DNA of 64,000 nt from Pempheris klunzingeri. Taxonomy: Eukaryota > Chordata > Actinopteri > Acropomatiformes > Pempheridae. A model generated the notes under the pieces. It saw nothing but the letters and a program-made list of their open reading frames with translations. It had not been told where the DNA came from and did not search any database. The translations under genes were made by a program, and so were the position numbers. Shown piece by piece: positions 37,056 through 51,675 of this stretch (within the stretch, counting starts at the first letter, position 1; the number at the start of each line of letters is the position of its first letter). The DNA lies in the NCBI RefSeq assembly GCF_042242105.1, contig NC_092019.1, positions 13,202,328 through 13,266,327 of the forward strand. Direction: 5' to 3'.

Positions 37056-39039
37056 CAGGCTGTAGAGCTGCTCTCCAGACAAGATCTTCACCAGCAGGAC
37101 GAAGGTGTCTGTGTACACAGTCTACGTATACACCTGCCTCTCTCCTGTCTACCAGTCAGCCAGTAACATGGTGCCTAGCCTCTTCTCTCAAACAGTTAAC
37201 GTCCTCCTCACACAGTCTTTTTGTGAGTTTTGAGACTCAGACTTACAAACTCAAATGGGATTTATTCCTGTCCTTTTCTTTTATCCATGTCCTGTTGTAC
37301 CAAATAATGAGTCCACTGTGTTTTATCTTCTTTGGTCTCAGATCTGAGCAAAAGAAATTTTGACAATATAAAATATTGCCTTTTTCCAGAGCTCAGTTGG
37401 TGGTAGAGGAGTGCTGAATGATATGGTTTTACTTGAAGAGATCCATGTTACCGTTCTACAACATGGGGTCCTGGAAACGCACCTATACTAAGTGCTGCAG
37501 TGGCCATGATGCCACAGGAAAGGCTGCAGTGGAAGAGCTCAGGTTAAAGCCCTGGAGGTAAGTTATGTAGAGCAAGTACGTACACAAGTGCCAAGAGTCT
37601 CACTGGTATATACGCAGATAGATGCAAATTGAGGACAAAGGCGAGGCAGCTGAGATAATCAAGTGTACTGCAAGAAATATGAGACAAAAGTGTCTTGGAC
37701 AAAACTGTTGGCCTGAAATTTGACGACACTGGATTAAAATGATGAAAATCAATTTCCACACATCTATGCTTCCCATGCAGGTGTGAATACTACGAAGGCT
37801 TCATTTCCCATGTTCATTCATAGTATTTACATCTATTTCTTAGGAGTCGTTGCCCTCTACTGGTGATTGTGCTAACTCCCTCTCACCTCTCTCTTCTACA
37901 TCTGTGCCTTTCTCTTTCAATGCCGCGAGACCCTGCAATACAGCAACACTGAAAACTTCAAAATGCTGTCTATGAACAATCAGGGCTTGGCTTATACGCA
38001 GCATATTACGGGTACACATCTATCTCTTATACCATCATGGTAAACAGTCACTAAAATATCCTCCTCCCTCTAAAACATTTAAAAATCACTAGTTTTCTTG
38101 TGTCCAAGTCATTATTAAAGCATATTATTAGGCTTTGTACTTTCATAGATGCACAGACTGCAGCATTTGATCCAAATCAGCTGTCTGATTCTAATTAATA
38201 GCTGACAGGTTTTCATGGGAGTTTAATGCCATCTGCCATAACACTGTCATCACCATTAAGTCTGCTGTCAGCTGTGATATCTAAATCTGGGCTACTTCTG
38301 CTCTACAGTCAAAATGGAGTTTCCTTCACGTCACACAGAGTGAAAAAAATAACTCAAACTAAAACTTCTGTTTGATCTGTGGATCCCCTCTGTAGGAGTC
38401 GTGATTGTTGCATGCTACAGCACCACTTTTGCTGGCACAATGTTACATTCCAGCAGCTAACAAGCCATGAGTGTTACATTACTCTGAGCAAAAATTCAGA
38501 CGTAACTGGGGCAAGATGATATGCTATGTAAATGCAATTTAAAGAGGTTCAGCAGAGCCTTAACAAAACAGAAATATATTACCAAACGCTGTCAATACAA
38601 AGGTGCCTTCAGAAGTGCAAATATTTAAAAAATGCAAAGTTAAAGCATCTTCTGAGTCTGCAGCACTCACAAAAGAGAGCAGTATGTGGGAGCTCTGCAT
38701 TCTCTGCATGAAAACGCTGCTTGGCATGTGGGACTTAAGGAATCCACCTTCCAACAAAGAAGTATTACAATGCAGAAAAGGAGTTACGTCCATAGACTGA
38801 ACATATTTTTCAGCAGACCTCATGTTGAACTGTGCAGCTATGGATTACCAATGTCCAGCAGACCTACAGATCAGGCAACATGCTGGTGTTACTGTAAAAA
38901 TGTTGCCAGGTGAATTTGCTTCGTATTTTCTCCTCCTCCTTTCTTTTTTGGAGTATGTTTGGAGGCCTAATCCTCCTCTGTCTGCCCCTCCCAGTCCCTT
39001 TCACTCTTCTGTCCCAAAGTGCACCCCCCTCCTACCCTC

Positions 39040-39118
39040 CCTCCCTCTCCACCCTCTCCACCCTCTCCACCCTCTCCTCACTCACTCAGTCACTCACTCA
39101 CTCAGTCACTCACTCAAC
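39040..39118. repeat. Tandem repeats: CTCTCCACC (9-mer) then CACTCACTCAGT
   Basis: About four copies of the CTCTCCACC unit at 39,045-39,078 run into CACTCACTCAGT-type units up to 39,118. They create Pro/Ser-rich and Leu/Ser-rich chance frames. Confidence 0.85.
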
Positions 39119-42100
39119 CTTTTCTCTGCTTCAGCCCTCATGGGTCCCCATTTCCCGCCTCTTACCCTTTTAACCTCCCTCTGTCTTTATACATCCCTCC
39201 TGCCTTCTTGGTTCACACATGCCAGCCGGCCTTTTTTCATACCCACACATATCCCCTACTTTACACCCCGCGTCCGCAATATTTTCACAGTCAAATCACG
39301 CAGAAATGCAGAGTAATTGTGCCAATGTCAGCTATCCTTCTCCCTCTCTCTCACTTGCTCACTCCACCCTTAAGCAGGCCTGTCTGAGCGTCGGCGAAAG
39401 ACTACTCCACTATGAAAAAAAACGTCTGAGGTGATTCATAAATGGGGCATTTCAGTTCAAGTTTAAAATTCCTCACATACTTTATCATCATCCGCATACA
39501 GTGACACACATTGGGGATATCGCGACAGTCAGTGAAGGCATGTAAAGACATCAAACATTCACCAGTCAGCACAACAAGACAATTTCACTTTCTGAGCTTT
39601 TGTACCATATGTGATGAAATGAATATGATGTAACTCAGGGGAAACAGAATAATGGAAAATACTTCCCAAGGCTGAATGTACCAGCTGGTTTTCAAAATGT
39701 GTCAGAGCTACCCAGTTTCTGTATTAAATATGTTTGCATCACCTCTGCCACTGTGTTTTGTTATAGCAATGCGTGCAGCATCTCTACATGAAGGTAACAC
39801 CACCTTGATGCTGTAATTGATGTTGAGTGATGCTCTGCTCCTCTCTGCTGAAATATGCACGTGTTTTTTTTCCCAGGTGAGAGCAATGGTCTACCCGACA
39901 CTAATCTGCTTTGGTTGACGCCAGCCTCATATACCAAGATGGCAAAATGAATGTTGCCATGGGAACCTTTTGCCTGGCAACCCCAACAGCCTGGCAACTA
40001 GCCAAACTGTTGCTATGGCACAACTGTCAATCTACGTATGCAGGGATTGGTTTGTGTCTGTCCTTTCGTAGCTCCTCCCTCTCAAAGTTTCCAATCAAAT
40101 GCATGATAGAAGAATTTATCTTAAAATGCTGGATATGTGTGTGTGTGTGTGTGTGTGTCAAAGCAGGTTGGTCTATCATTTTGCCAAATAAAGCGGCACA
40201 GAAACAAAGGGAATCCTACTTCGCAATGTAGTTGTGTTTCCAAAAACAAAACATCATTCCATTTTATATTTCAGTGTAAAATCTCATTTTAGACAAGTCA
40301 TGAATTAGTTTGGGATCTCACCTTTTCTAAAGTGTTTAAATGGTTTCATCATCATTTTCATTTAACTGACCGTGAGGAAGCATTATTGAGTTTTTGGATA
40401 AACATGATGTGATAACTGTTAATTACTTTGTGAGATAATTTCTTGCTGAATAATTCAAGGACAAATAAGCTACTTTAGATAAAATAACTAAAGCTCCTTA
40501 TAGCTCTTACAATCTCTTACACTTGAGGGTTTAAATTTATCTACAAATGCGTGTGTATATATGTGTGAGTGTGTTTACATTTTTGCAGGGCTAGTCCTTC
40601 TTATGGCCTTTCAAAAGGTCATTCAGGGTACAGAGATAATGAATAAATTTTGACTGAGCTACTTCTCTGAAATGTCAAATGAATGCACATTTGACTGTTA
40701 AAATAATGTGTGAGGACAGTATGTGGGCAACAGGAAGTTAAATTTAACGTTTTCATTCCATTTTAGTCGATATTTTTGTTCAACACAAGCAGCAGAACAG
40801 CGTGCTAGATACCCGTTCGAAGACTAAAAGTAGATTCATCTGTGCCAAAGTGGAGCTGACTCAAACTTAATATGAAAATAAAATTAAAAACAGACAGACA
40901 AAACTGACTCTGTGCATGTGTGTGTGTACTGTACATGACGGGTTTACATGGGTACATAAATGGAAAAGTGAAAAGCACAAAACAAGAATATTATTACCTT
41001 GAGATCACTTCCTTGTCAAAGTGTGCCACGAGTTCCTCAGACAGCGGAGACTGACTGGAACACACACAGAAAACACACACACATACAGAGGTCAGAGGGA
41101 GACAAGCTGACCTCGTGAATAGAAAGACTGTTTAACCAAGAGGTCACAGGTTCAATCTCTGCAACAGCTGAAGTGTCACCGGACAAGAGCATGAAAAGCT
41201 ACCGACTTACTCGTGAGCTGCTCTGGAGAACTGCATCAGCTCCAAAATGTAACACACACTTCACTTCACACGTCACTTTTGGAGTAATTTTGTAATAACT
41301 GCGAAAGTATTGTGTTTAATCCTGCTGTATTCTAATCTTTTAATCCCAATAGAGGAACAGACGTGCAATCACAGTTCAGAATTTCTGCTCTTTCTGTCGT
41401 GTGGACACTTAATTTAATATAAATTTTTTGATCTCCGTTTTTTAAAATAAAAGAATATAAGCAAAGTGTCCACCATAGGCAGAACAGAGATCATCATTAA
41501 TCGAATTAAAGGATCACACAGCCCGTCCAAATGACACGATCATCATCACATAAAGAAACATGAGAGAGGAATCAATGTGTGTGATAATTCTGACATACAG
41601 TACAGAGGGACTACCGGAGCAAAACCTGTTCACACTGCAGAGTAAAGCACATTATAATAGGCCTAATTTAAAAAGCTGCACTCAGCAACCAAATGTTTTG
41701 CTTTGCTTTTTGAGTGCTGCCATTAATAAATGTTTGGACATTAACAAAATTAGCAAACACGATCAGCATCAAGCTCGCTGTGAACACTTATTGGTTACAA
41801 GTATTGTAACAGTATTAGACGCTATAATGTCAGTTTATCAAGGTGTCTCTGAGGGACATTACTGATAAGACACTTTTATATCAACTCTATGTCGTACTTG
41901 TTTTTTTTTGTCTGAGATCATTTAGATAAAACATTTGATGGTGTTTGAATCTTGATATCTGAATAGCCGTCTCAATGCACACAAGCGCTCTGCAGTGTGG
42001 ACAAAGCGTTGCACCAACTTGGAGTGCTAAGCCTCCTGCTCCGGTTTGATAAATATAACTTCAAAAGAAGCAGCCAAACAGCTTTAGCTGGCCGACTGCA

Positions 42101-44756
42101 CAATGAGCATAATAACTCCCCACCCCCTGGGAGCTCCAGCCTAGTTCATTTACCCTTGCAAAGCGCTGCCATGTCTGTATGTGCACATGTGTCTTTGTTT
42201 CACTGCGAGCCTCTCAGAGGCTCCCCACCTTCTGCTCTGTACAAAGCGGATGTATAGAGGAACCTTTTGGACCTCATTTTTACAGAGGAAATGCATCACC
42301 CCCCCTCTCCTCCCTTCTATTTGCCCCTCACATGTAATGCCTGATTGACCACAGCACCCCTTAAAGAGGTCAAAGGGCAGACAAAACAGTCTGGTGTCAT
42401 GGCAACCTGTGTGCCACCGACCAGAATAGTGAGGGGGGAAAGCAGGGGGGTCCAACGAACTGTCAGTTTAACCTTTAAGAATGCTGCCTTGTGTTTAGGC
42501 TAATGTGCACACAAACACACACATGGTTCACCTGCACTAAGAAAAGGACCCTCCTCATTTGCGCTCCAGAATAATCAAGCCAAGTCCCTCTGTGCAATGC
42601 GGTTAAGTGTAGTACCTATCAGAGTATCACATGGTGTGCACACTGATGTGCGTTTGCTGTTGCTGCTCGTGCGCGCGCTCGTGAGTGTGTGTTGTTTGCC
42701 TGCATGAGAGACACTCCTGTGTAAAAGGTTCTTTGTGACCGCTCGATGCAGTGGCAGTGTTTACGTGATGGGGGAGGGGGGCTAGAGGATAAATGGGAAG
42801 CAAATGCATTCAGATCAATACTAAGCTGAGTGGGGTTGAGAAGAGAGAGTGGAAGGTGGTGAGTAGAGAGGGAGGGGCCACAGAAGGACTGATTAATCAT
42901 TCCTGTATTGTTATTGACTTTCTGTTAAAGGGGGTGAGTCAGACTCTGAATTATGTGTTTGTGCGTTATATGTGTATGTGTGCGTGTTGTACAGTTCTCA
43001 CTGAGAGCACAAAGTCATCAATTACAGTCCCAGACTTCCCAAAGGTTTGGCGCTGTAGCAGGTTTAGTTGTGCTCTGACTACTTTTTTCATTCCTAGTGT
43101 GTAGTTAGAAGTTTTAGGTTAGTTTGCATATTCAGCCCATCAGTCACAGAGGATTTAATTATTCATGTTTTGTAAAAAGAGCTAATATGCTGCTCCATTT
43201 TGAACAGGAACAGGGAAGCAAAGGAGGCGAACAGGAAATCCCCTGTGAGGAGTTAATGAGGAGCTGACGACCGAACAGACACAACAGAGAAGGAGGGAGT
43301 GGGGAGGGAGGGAGGCTGCTAGAGGTGGAGGAGGGGAAACGCTGCCCTGACATCTGACCCTCTGGCTATGACCTTGTTCATTGTCTGAGAGGGCAGAGAG
43401 TGGACACACCTGAGCACTGGCCACGTCTGAAATAAATACACACAGACACACACAAATAGTTCAAAAGATACTTTGCTGCTAATTCTTTTAAACCAAACAG
43501 CCAGCGACGCTCTCCTCAATCCACACCATAGCCCTCAAATTAAATAAATAAAATTGACATAATTAGTTAACAATTATAACAGCATGACACCAATGTCAGA
43601 CGTTGCCAAAGGCAGCGTTTTCCTCTAATTGCTACCCTTTTAAAAACAGCAACTTGTCAGAGGACGGGGGCTGAGCTAACTGAATGAAAACCCCATTCAG
43701 TGTTACCTTGAACTTGAACAATGAGTCTGGTGTTTGTGCTGGGGCCACTTCCTGACCTTTCCATCCCTCTGTGGAAGCAACCAACCGCAGCCTCTCCTTT
43801 CATCTTACAGATGTGACCCTGACGACCGACACTGACCAGAGAACAGCCGGCAACTGCACATTTCACTTCCACTACTAACTTCTGAGTCTCGGGCTCGTAA
43901 AAGTTTGTTTGCTATGATATTTTACACTGATGTGTAATGTTTATAGACTGTCACTTCACTTCAACCACTTGATACTCGCCATCACACTGATTAATTTTTA
44001 TTGCTTAGGTGCTGTTGAGGTGGCTGCTGGTGGCCTGAACCATGAGGTTCATTTTCTAATGATTCACTGCGCAGACAGACAATAAACACAAATGATTTCT
44101 CCCCCTCCTCCCCTCCACCTTCCTATTTTCTTCCTGCCTCCCTCAGACGCTTTCTCTCTTGTTTTTTTCACCCACTTGTCTCTGCCTCACAGACGGCCTG
44201 TTCACTGACGCCTTCATCTTTCTTTTCCCCTCCATCTTCACACCGTACCCACCTCTCCTTGTCTTTGTCGTACTCTCTCCTCCTCTCTGTCTGGCACCAG
44301 AGAGCTGGCACACTCGAGGGTGTCGTTGTGTGACGTGGGCAGCTGACACCTCAGACGATACTGCAGAGCACATGTATCACCGCAAAGCATAATGGAGAGC
44401 CTTGTGAAAGCCATCAATATGTTGCCAGAGGAGACGTAGTGACACTTCAAACCACTTGATCTACAAGTTTATAACCTTTTTAGGGCTACAACTAATTATT
44501 TCTATTTTTTATTCAATTTTTGACCAACAATTGTTCAAGCAAAAAATGCCCATTCACACCAATATAGAAAAAAATGAGAAAAATTACTTCCTTCCTTTCT
44601 TCCTTTCCTCCTTTCTTGACAATAAACCTAATTTTTAAATTTTTCTGGTTCATGGAGTCATTATCAACTTAGTTGTTTTGTCAGACAAGAAGTACAAAGC
44701 CAAATATATTCAATTTACAATACATCTCCTCATCTCCCCCTGTTTCCCCCTGTCCC

Positions 44757-44893
44757 AGACTAAGCTAGGCTAACTGGGTAGTGGCTATAGCTCCATATTT
44801 AACTGACAGATAGGATAGTAGTAATGATCTTTTCATCTAATGCTCAGAAAGAAAGCAAATCTCTGTATTTCTTAAAATACTCAACAACTGCTT
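44757..44893. repeat. Second, truncated copy of the spaca6-intron repeat family
   Basis: CAGACTAAGCTAGGCTAACT, then ATAGCTCCATATTTAACTGA, CAGATAGGATAG and finally TCTTTTCATCTAA correspond in order to the right half of the repeat ending at 26,700. The end is TACTCAACAACTGCTTTAA, a degraded form of the terminal phrase. Confidence 0.55.
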
Positions 44894-46479
44894 TAAGTTT
44901 AAATTCAAATGTTCATCTTTCTTGGACGTCACATTGAGAAAAAATGTACGAATTGTAGCCGATTTGAAGAGGATGGGTTTTCTGTCTCTGTGATTCTTGT
45001 CTTGGCTGTACCTGACAATGACGGCTACAGCACAGCCCTAATACCCGATATGAAACTGAAGACAGTGATTGTGTGGGCAGGTGGTGACTACTTCCCAGTC
45101 TGCAGCTGAATTAACACATGAGAACATATGAATAGACAATCGCTGATGACATCGACAAAGCACATTCCTCAGGAACCTGCTCCATAAATCATACATGACT
45201 GACGTACCAAAGAGGACGGGAGGCCAGCAGTAGAGAGCACTGTGCTAGAGTTATCACACTAGCACACAGTTTCACTATCTCTCGCTTTTTACCCAACCCC
45301 CAACTCCTGAGGCTCTTAAGATGTCTGTGAAACATCTAAAGAGTCTGAGAGGAGAGGGGAGATGGTGAGAATCAAAACTTGACACAGAACACAGCAGAAA
45401 AAGACACCAAAAAAAGAGCGTGGCGACAGAGGTAGAGATCAAACGTGAGACGGAGTGGTAGAGGAAGATGGAAGAGACAGACATGGGGGAAGAAGGGATC
45501 GAGATAGTTTTGCGAGGTAAGAGGCAACAGTGAGACCTACTAATGCAGAACTGAGGAATTCTCACTGCTGACTCCAAACACATTCCTACAGCCTGCAAAT
45601 ATTAACCCCCACCTCACCACCTCTGCCTCCATCTGAATGCACAAGGCAGCCACCTGGCCCCTCCATGAGGAAACTATTCATTGATATCAACTTGGTTACT
45701 GGAAGGGATTCCAACACTGCAGTGGAAGGGAGGAAAAACAGGAAAACACATTATCTCAACACCGTACAGCTGCACTCCACACATGGTCATCAACAAATGC
45801 TAACGAGTGGTGATTTGTTCCAAGGCATCATGGAACGTAATGCAGGCAAACTTCACTCAGCACAATCATATTTGACAATTTAGCAGTCCGACCATTTTTT
45901 CATGCTGAAGGCTAGCAGAGGATAAAGAATGGCAAAATATCCAAGCAAACCGTAAATGGAGCTGCTGTTTAGAAAGAAGTTTGATTTGCTGAAGAGAGAG
46001 GCTCATGCCCGCACGCATCAGAATTTTATTAAAGCAAATGAGGAGAATTTATGGGTCTTTTGTGGATGGGGGTTACATGTCTGTTCTATTTTGCAGCCCC
46101 GCTTTGGGATTTAGACTGAGCAGATGCAAATATTTACATAAAACCCTTGGTGTAAGATGTGAAATGATTTAGAAGTAATCTGGGAGAGGTTTAATTACAT
46201 TACTATGTACTTCAGAGTAAAAAGAGTGTACAAGTTTGCGTTTAGTAACCATTCAAAGTTCAGTAAAAACATGTTTATTACGTGAATCTTATAGTTCAAG
46301 TTACAGAGACTGGATTTTTAAAAACTAATCCATTCATTTTTTATTATTATTTGGACACAAGCTAGACAGACAAAATGTGGCTTGGTTGATTTATCTTTGT
46401 AGCTCTACTTCAGATTATCTCTTAGATAATCTGCTGTCCAGGTATTGTGTATGATATATACTAACTATGCCAAGATCAG

Positions 46480-47290
46480 ATGTGTTAAATAAGCATTTTG
46501 ATGTTCTACTTAAGTAAAAGCTGCAGTACCCAACTTTAAAAACACTGTTAAAATTAGAACAATTTCTGCCTTCAAAACTTTACTAGTGCGAAAATATTCA
46601 AGTAACAAAAAACCAAGCCGATTAATCGTCTCTCATAGGACATCTTACAAACTATCATTACCAGCGGACCTTGGCTCCGATTGTGGCCGATGGCTGTGCA
46701 GCCTCCACCGGGCACGCGGTAATGTAAGGTAATGCTCATTGAGGCTCCACAGACAAATAAGGTAATGTCATTGTGTACCTAAGATCATTTGTATCTATAT
46801 AAAATTTACTATATATAAGACTGCTTTATTCATGAATTATGAGCATGATGAAGTTGTTGGTTATAGTATGCCATTATTAATTCATTAGACTGAAGATAGA
46901 GCAGCAGACTGACTGAGCTCAAAAAATAAAATCTAAATATTTCTGACAATATCCATATTTTCCCCTTTATTTCATTTTCTTTATTCTTTTTGTGATGAAA
47001 ATCCACTTCTGGTCGACCTATTAAAGTATTAAAGGTAAAAGTACTGGTAGAATGTCTCTTTTCTGAGTCTCTTTCATTGATACATATTTATGACATTGGA
47101 CTATATCATTATTCATATGTTAACTTAATTTTCAGTATCTGTTTATACCACCGAGCAGTTTAATCTACAACAATGCATCATATTTTATTCTATAACAATG
47201 CATTTATGTTTTATAAGTAATTAGTATGTATAGCTGTCAGATAAATGTAATGGAGTAAAAGGTGCAACATTACAGAGGCAAAAGTATCTG
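46480..47290. repeat. 'ACTTAAGTA' teleost repeat remnants
   Basis: TCTACTTAAGTAAAAGCTGC and TTCTGCCTTCAAAACTTTAC near 46,505-46,580, and AGCTGTCAGATAAATGTAAT with GGAGTAAAAGGTGCAACATT near 47,231-47,272, are characteristic phrases of a dispersed fish repeat. The copy is diverged and interrupted. Confidence 0.55.
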
Positions 47291-50200
47291 CAGAGATCAA
47301 CTATCTCACAGTATACCGACAACATCACACCGCACCTGACAGTAATATCAAGACATACACCTCCTGCAACTGGAACGAAACACAAGAATCTCACATCAGT
47401 CAGAGATTTAAACTGGTAAAACTTTGTGTTCTTTGCGACAGAGAAACACGTTATCAGCACCGTGTTTATAAAGCAGGAAAGCCCTTTGGTTATCCAGATG
47501 GAGCTCTCTCAGCTCCAGCCCCATTTCAACCCCATGTCCTAGAGAAGGCAGACAAACACTGATGCAACTGGAACACTTAGTCCGGGGGGAATAGCTCTCA
47601 CTCAGGACGTGAGAGAGCGTTAGTACATCTACAGTGGTCACATGGTGCAGCGCTTTCTCTCCATGCCGGGCCCCGCTGCCTGTTGTGTGTGGCCCTTTTC
47701 CCGTCTCTTTCACACCAGAGCTACATAATTGATAGCGAAGGCCGAGTTATGTTTTATAAAGTGAAACACATTAATGGCTTCCTCTGCACTCTTAAGTTTG
47801 GATGTGCTTGGATCAGTAAGTGGCGGCCACAAGTTGAAGAGGTTTTAAATAACCGATACATTCATTGTCAGTACAATATGCCAGGGTAATGCATTTATTT
47901 CTGCCAAAGTATTCAGTGTTGTTGTAAAGAAGCGGTGCTTCAGAGACGTACTGAATACCTCACCTCCTCTTATGCTTTTAGTGTGATGATATGATAGACT
48001 GACTTAGAATGGGCTTCATTTGTTTAAGATTTCTTAATCTGTGTTTTCAATTTGTTTGTGAAAACTGAATTAAGCAAAAGAAATAAGAAGCTCAACATTT
48101 GGTTCATGAATTGTGCACGAACCCACAGATCTAAATTTGAAATCAAATCACATTTGATGTTACATTTTTGGTTCCTTACAAGGAATTTGTCATTAATGTA
48201 AATAAGTACCCAAATAATCGGTGGTCAGAGCTACATGCAAACTATCAGCAGGCTGTTTGCTAGACGAGCATCAGAACATGTAGCAGAAAATATAACTATG
48301 GATTTAATGCTTTAAAAGCACAAAACTTAACTTGGGTAGAAGTTAAAAAATGGTTTGATAGCAAATGGAAGTCAGGTGTATTTGCGCCACAGGAGACAGA
48401 CAGCTTAATAATAAAGGCAGTAACTGTAGTGACTACACGTTGAGTTGTATTGGTCTAAGTGCCACATTGAGCACTCACTGCTGGATAATCACACACACAT
48501 CACACCACTCACTAATTCAGGCATCAAGGCTGGTCTGCCTTACAGTTATTGAGTAGTCATTTCTTTAGCATTTCTTTAGTGGCAACAATCTCAACTTGTG
48601 ACTGTGTCATTACTCACCGTGTTGTGACATTTTAATTGATTAATCAAGAAAATAAATTGTTTGATAATGAAAATAGCCCATGCAGCATCAGCACATCACC
48701 ATCAGCACATAACCTTTCTATATTATATTGTTGTTATGATAAATGTTCTATTTGTTTCTGAAATTATAAATGATCTGTTTTGCATTGTCATTGCAGCCGA
48801 GAGAAATGAGGAGATAATAGTGTATTTGTCAAGATAACTTCATTACCCAAGTTCATCTCTCAACTTCAAGACTCCATGCAGTCCACGCACAACTCAAGAT
48901 GACATTTGAGCACATGAATGAGGCTCAGTGAGCATCTCTGTGGTCAAGTGCTTGACACAACACTTCATATTTTTTATTTTATTAATTCCTGGGTTTAAAC
49001 ATTCACCAAACACCAAATACGCATGTTTAACATTAACCTCTGCTAGCCGGCCTTTGCTAAACCCTGTCCGTGGGCTCAAGCCAGGCACCAATCATCGAGA
49101 TAGGCCGTCTGGGACTTTGGTTCCAGTATTAAGCCCCGAGTTCAACCTGTAATCAGACACAACTATCAAGACTACCATTATCCCCACAGTCACCCACTGT
49201 TTCACCGATCAGGATCAGGCTTGTTAAGAGCATGGACAGACTCAGGATATATCATAAGTCCTATAGCGCACACGCGGGGGACAACGGTAACTTGTCGATA
49301 TTAAACAATGGAGGCAAGGCTGGGAACGAACAGGACAGAGAGGGTGAGGTGAGAGCTGCATGGGCACAAAGCATAAAGGTATTCAGAGTATACTAAGTGT
49401 TAGTGGATGCTGAGAGACAGACAGATGAGTTTTGGTCATATGCAGCATAACAGTGACACACACTGAGACTACTAACAAACACTAAAGGGAAGAAGAGGGC
49501 GGGACGTGTCAATTCCAGAGTAGGGAGGATGATGGCCAAATAATTCAAATACTTTCTGTTAGCAGTTTCATATCGGGTGAAACCACCAACAAAAACTAGG
49601 CCAAAAACAGTCACTCTCTAACAGAATACTCAGTACACGTAAAGATTCACAAAGGCAATGATCACGCAATAATGGCACAAAAGTGAGTGCCCCGATCCCG
49701 TTCTTCCTTCCCCTTCGTCCTCACAACTGGGCCCCAAAACCAGTCTGAGTCTTTGACTTACTCTTTGCTTGATTTCAGACCAGAGCTCTTTCAGCAAACA
49801 TACATATTCTGTCAAGTAAATACAGGGGATAAAAAGCATGGCTGGATTACGGGAGAAGCGTGGAGACAGGGAAAATGTTCCAGCAGGAGTGGGAGGAAGG
49901 AAAATGACTTTAGGTACACAAACGAACAGAAACCATAGCAGAGCCGAGCACAGAAATCCAGAAGAGACAGACAGCAAAAACCATAAAAGGCATGAATAGT
50001 GAGTGTACATGATTAATTTTCTTTCTAAACAACAGTTCAAAAGGTAAATAACACAATATAAGAAAATTAAAGCTTATATTGCATAGGTCAACCCCTTTTT
50101 TTTTACCTTTTCCCGCGTTTCTCTCCCGACTCCAACTTGATTCCTCCTCTCTGTCCCCTCTTCCTCACTCTCAAGTTAGTGCCTTCCCTCTTGACTTGCA

Positions 50201-50533
50201 GCGTTGCATCTCTATTTCACTCCAGTCTCGTCACATTTTATCTGCTGTTGCCTCATCTCCTCTTCCTGAGACACCATTTCTGTTTTCTTCACCCCTCCAC
50301 GCGCTGGACTTTGAAGGGAAATATGCCTTATGGACAAAGGATATCAACGCTGTGAGGGAAAGTGCAGGATGAGTACTTTTCCTCACGGCGTTGTGCTGAA
50401 GCTGTGCAGAAGCAGTTTCACCGTACGCTGTACAGAGAGGACAAACACACAAAAGTCTCAGTGGTGCAGAGAGAGCTGAGAAAACGGAGAATGCAAGAGA
50501 AGGAGGGAGAAGACATCAGTCATCGTGTGTGTG

Positions 50534-50534
<1 letters not shown>

Positions 50535-50568
<34 letters not shown>
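50535..50568. repeat. (GT)n microsatellite
   Basis: About 17 perfect units within a purine-rich region that continues to 50,690. Confidence 0.95.
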
Positions 50569-50573
<5 letters not shown>

Positions 50574-51600
50574 TGTGCATGCATGCAGAGTAGGAATGAA
50601 GGAGAGAAGAGAGGGAGGGACACAGATTGAAAGAAAGGGAGGGGATAGGAGGAGTATACGTGGAGAGAGGAAAAGGGGAGGGGACATTTTTTCTCCATTT
50701 TCCTGTTCACATTTTTTTTTAAATTTCCCCCTTTTTAGTGAAATGATCCCTTTGCTGTAGCCATATACGCAACCGCCTTGGCAATAGATCATTATTCTTC
50801 CTTTCCACGACTGTTTTCCCCTTGTCATATACCCCTTTGTTAAAGCCAGCTGTGTCTTTAAGCCCATGCACTTGAACTCAGAGAGTGCTTTTCCTTCTCT
50901 CTGTACTTCCCCTCCGCTGGCCCCCCAGCACACAGGAAAGAGACACAGCTTGCAGGAGGCAGAGAAATAGAGAGAGACGGAGAGAGAGAGGGAGAGAGAC
51001 AGAGACAGACAGAGAGAGAGAGAGTGCAGGACAGAGGGGCAAAAAGGGGTAGAGAGAGAAATGCAGATGGGGGAGGGGAAAGGTTTATACATGGTGGTTC
51101 AAGGCTTTGGACGACTTGGAAATCAGTTTAAGGAAACCACAAGATGTACAACATGCAAACATAAGAAAATATTCTAATCAAAGCACATGTTTTCTTATTA
51201 TTGTCTTGGGCTGACTCTATAAAGCAATGTTTAATGTCTCTGTAGGAAAGGTAAGAGAATAGATTGCTGTTGAAATATTGATTTGCGGTCTAAACTATGC
51301 CCATGTGTTTGTAACGTCATGAAAACGTACAATGGAGAAAGTGCAAGGTTAAGGTCAGCACATTAAGCAGAGCCTCACATATCTGCACAAAATCTCCATG
51401 GCAACTGCTGACATACAGGTGAAATGTTTCATAATAAGACAAGTCGTTTGTGTTGTGGGTCATGAAGTGGACTGTTAAACAAGCTTATGCTTTTATCTGT
51501 TTGTCTATTTTTCATTTTAAAAAAAGAAAGAAGGAGAGTGGGCCGTTCATTCACCTTGACTGATTTAATTGTTGAGACAGCAGAGGGGGAGCAGAGGGGA

Positions 51601-51675
51601 GTCAGGAGCTCTGGCAGGATTCGATCGCAGGCCAGCGGGGGCACACGGTAAACTTAACCACCCGACGCCTCTCAC
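51601..51675 (-). repeat. tRNA-like (SINE-type) fragment
   Basis: On the minus strand GGTGGTTAAG, a GC-rich middle (GTGCCCCCGCTGGCCTG) and GCGATCGAATCCTGCC resemble the A-box, anticodon region and B-box of a tRNA-derived element common near fish genes. The B-box (consensus GGTTCGAATCC) is imperfect and no intact cloverleaf is apparent, so it is not called a functional tRNA. Confidence 0.35.

Noticed and set aside
38007-38013. Reverse complement of the miR-99/100 seed (TACGGGT)
   Set aside because: The bases next to it do not continue the mature sequence and no hairpin arm is apparent. A seven-base match is expected by chance in 64 kb.
38822-39387. Frames of 164 and 122 residues rich in Pro, Ser and Leu
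   Set aside because: The composition comes from tandem CTCTCCACC and CACTCA repeats. There is no similarity to a known protein.
41130-41175. B-box-like GGTTCAATCTCT resembling a tRNA
   Set aside because: No A-box at the right distance and no cloverleaf. At most a degraded tRNA-derived repeat.
50362-51092. Frames of 132 and 190 residues on opposite strands
   Set aside because: They consist largely of GT and GA repeat translations and show no domain or splice structure.
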